A DNA stretch of 6,433 bases. It comes from Planctomycetia bacterium. GTDB lineage: Bacteria; Planctomycetota; Planctomycetia; Pirellulales; UBA1268. The position numbers and the translations under genes are program-made. The DNA is taken from positions 1 to 6,433 of the forward strand of contig RGVT01000160.1 in NCBI GenBank assembly GCA_010027105.1, read 5' to 3'. A model generated the notes under the pieces. That model made no database searches. It was given only the letters and a program-made list of their open reading frames with translations, and was not told where the DNA came from. Each line of letters starts with the position of its first letter. Within the stretch, counting starts at the first letter, position 1. Below, one piece after another: positions 5,606-6,433 of the stretch.

Positions 5606-6433
5606 GCGGCCGTGCCGCCGCATCGGCCCGGGCCATCGCCCGAGCCGTCGCCGCGGGCCGCCTTTCGCCGGTGGAGACGCTCGCGGACCACGTGGCCCGG
5701 TACCGGGCGACGCACGGCCGCCTCAACGCGCTGGTCCAGCCGCGGCACGAGGCGGCCGCGGCCGAACTGGCGGGGGTCGCCGGTCTGCCGCTCGGCGGCG
5801 TGCCGGTGAGCGTGAAGGAATGCTTTCCCGTGCGCGGGCTGCGGACCACGCTCGGCATTCCCGGCCGCGACGGCGGCGACGACCACGACGCCGAGATCGT
5901 GCTCCGGCTGCGGGCGGCGGGGGCCGTCGTCGTCGGCAAGGCGAACGTGCCGCAGGCGATGTGGCTGCACGAGACGGACAACCCGGTGTGGGGCCGCACC
6001 AGCCACCCGTTCGCGGCCGACCGCGGCCCGGGCGGGTCGAGCGGCGGCGACGCGGCGCTGGTGGCGGCCGGCGTCGTGCCGCTGGCGATCGGCACCGATC
6101 TGGCCGGCTCGATCCGACAGCCGGCGCACGCGTGCGGCGTGGCGGGCCTCGTGCCGCGCACGCCGGTGCTCGGCGAGGGGGGCGGGTTCGACACGCTGCC
6201 GAGCCTGGCGGCCGCGCGGCCGCGGGCCGGGTTTCTCGCCCGGCACGTCGACGATCTCGCGCTCGCGCTCGAGGCTCTCGCGCCGGCGGCAGGCAGGGCC
6301 GCGCCCGCCCGGCCGCTCCGCATCGGCTGGTGGGACGACGGCGGGGTGCTGCCAGCGTCGGCCGCGGTGGGCTCACGGGCATCGGCGCGGGGGCCTCGGT
6401 GCCCTCCGCGACGGGGGCGACCACCGGCTCGCC
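5602..6433 (+). CDS. Amidase-signature family enzyme (GatA-like), 5' part, ending in a chimeric tail
   Basis: The frame encodes the first half of an amidase-signature hydrolase, which cleaves carboxamides with a Ser-cisSer-Lys triad. Visible are K72 (GVPVSVKECF), the cis-serine S146 in PGGSSGGD and nucleophile S170 in GTDLAGSIRQPA. The 24-residue gap between the serines is the one known from fatty-acid amide hydrolase. The usual GGS before the nucleophile is AGS here. The first segment (AIARAVAAGRLSPVETLADHVARY) is the typical amidase N-terminus. The TTG start overlaps the preceding TGA stop in the sequence TTGA, indicating translational coupling. Family members run to about 450-500 residues, so roughly half is missing. 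From about 6370 the frame reads through a reverse-complement copy of the upstream gene; its protein (RASARGPRCPPRRGRPPAR) is not amidase. Trust the gene only to about residue 256. The substrate is unknown. I see no gatB or gatC alongside, so I do not call it the tRNA amidotransferase subunit. Confidence 0.85.
   Translation, partial: MSGRAAASARAIARAVAAGRLSPVETLADHVARYRATHGRLNALVQPRHEAAAAELAGVAGLPLGGVPVSVKECFPVRGLRTTLGIPGRDGGDDHDAEIVLRLRAAGAVVVGKANVPQAMWLHETDNPVWGRTSHPFAADRGPGGSSGGDAALVAAGVVPLAIGTDLAGSIRQPAHACGVAGLVPRTPVLGEGGGFDTLPSLAAARPRAGFLARHVDDLALALEALAPAAGRAAPARPLRIGWWDDGGVLPASAAVGSRASARGPRCPPRRGRPPAR
6359..6433 (-). repeat. Right arm of the 75-base exact inverted repeat, at the window edge
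   Basis: The last 75 bases are the exact reverse complement of 4916-4990. Identity begins at 6359 (6358 is already a mismatch) and continues to the final base, so the copy may extend beyond it. The copy breaks amidase homology while keeping the frame open by chance. The first 11 bases (6359-6369, CGGCCGCGGTG) also read as a plausible amidase continuation (SAAV), so they are probably microhomology at the join. This pattern is typical of a fold-back chimera at a contig end. Confidence 0.95.

Noticed and set aside
3391..5623. Very long open frames antisense to the membrane-protein gene (595 and 659 residues)
   Set aside because: They are low-complexity Ser/Ala/Gly or Arg/Gly/Pro translations typical of the reverse of GC-rich genes, with no motifs and no ribosome binding sites. 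The plus-strand gene has a promoter, a Shine-Dalgarno, a membrane segment and a coupled neighbour.
4916..6433. Transposon or invertible segment bounded by the 75-base inverted repeats
   Set aside because: No transposase or invertase lies between the arms. The left arm is ordinary coding sequence of one gene, and the right arm ends exactly at the window edge, which fits a chimeric end better.
1..6433. CRISPR array, tRNA, rRNA, riboswitch
   Set aside because: I saw no regularly spaced repeats, no cloverleaf with CCA-type end and no known riboswitch core on either strand.

Overview
The window is very GC-rich (third codon positions almost all G or C). It looks like chromosomal DNA of a planctomycete, probably a Pirellulales-type lineage. 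That placement rests on my recollection of similar proteins there: a small 77-residue protein beginning MPARDINVIALVKG and a membrane protein with a GQLVGIVLGGLMAIPIT-type segment. It is an inference, not a database result. The gene content is mostly housekeeping or metabolic. I see no phage, CRISPR, insertion-sequence or defence genes.

Left part, minus strand, read right to left: a PIG-L/LmbE deacetylase closely resembling BshB1 (2281 to 1598), a 179-base gap with two perfect hairpins, the 77-residue protein (1418 to 1185), then a XerC-type tyrosine recombinase (1139 to 216). Downstream of the recombinase, bases 1-215 hold no convincing gene. They hold a row of stem-loops (about 22-160) that looks like a structured intergenic element.

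Middle, plus strand: an M32-family metallocarboxypeptidase (2325-3860) is transcribed divergently from the deacetylase across 43 bases. The promoter that best fits those bases would start transcription at, or 1-2 bases before, the ATG, giving a leaderless mRNA. After a 107-base gap with a weak terminator, an extended -10 promoter and an imperfect palindrome comes a 545-residue single-pass membrane protein of unknown function (3968-5605). A GatA-type amidase (5602 onward) overlaps its stop codon and is probably translationally coupled to it.

Right end: bases 6359-6433 are an exact reverse-complement copy of 4916-4990, inside the membrane-protein gene. The copy interrupts the amidase and runs to the last base. 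The simplest reading is a fold-back (chimeric) contig end, joined at an 11-base microhomology, rather than real genome structure. The amidase is trustworthy only to about base 6369. I found no clearly novel multi-gene system. The points most worth a second look are the fold-back end, the stem-loop array at the left end, the promoter/palindrome before the membrane-protein gene, and the two uncharacterised proteins.
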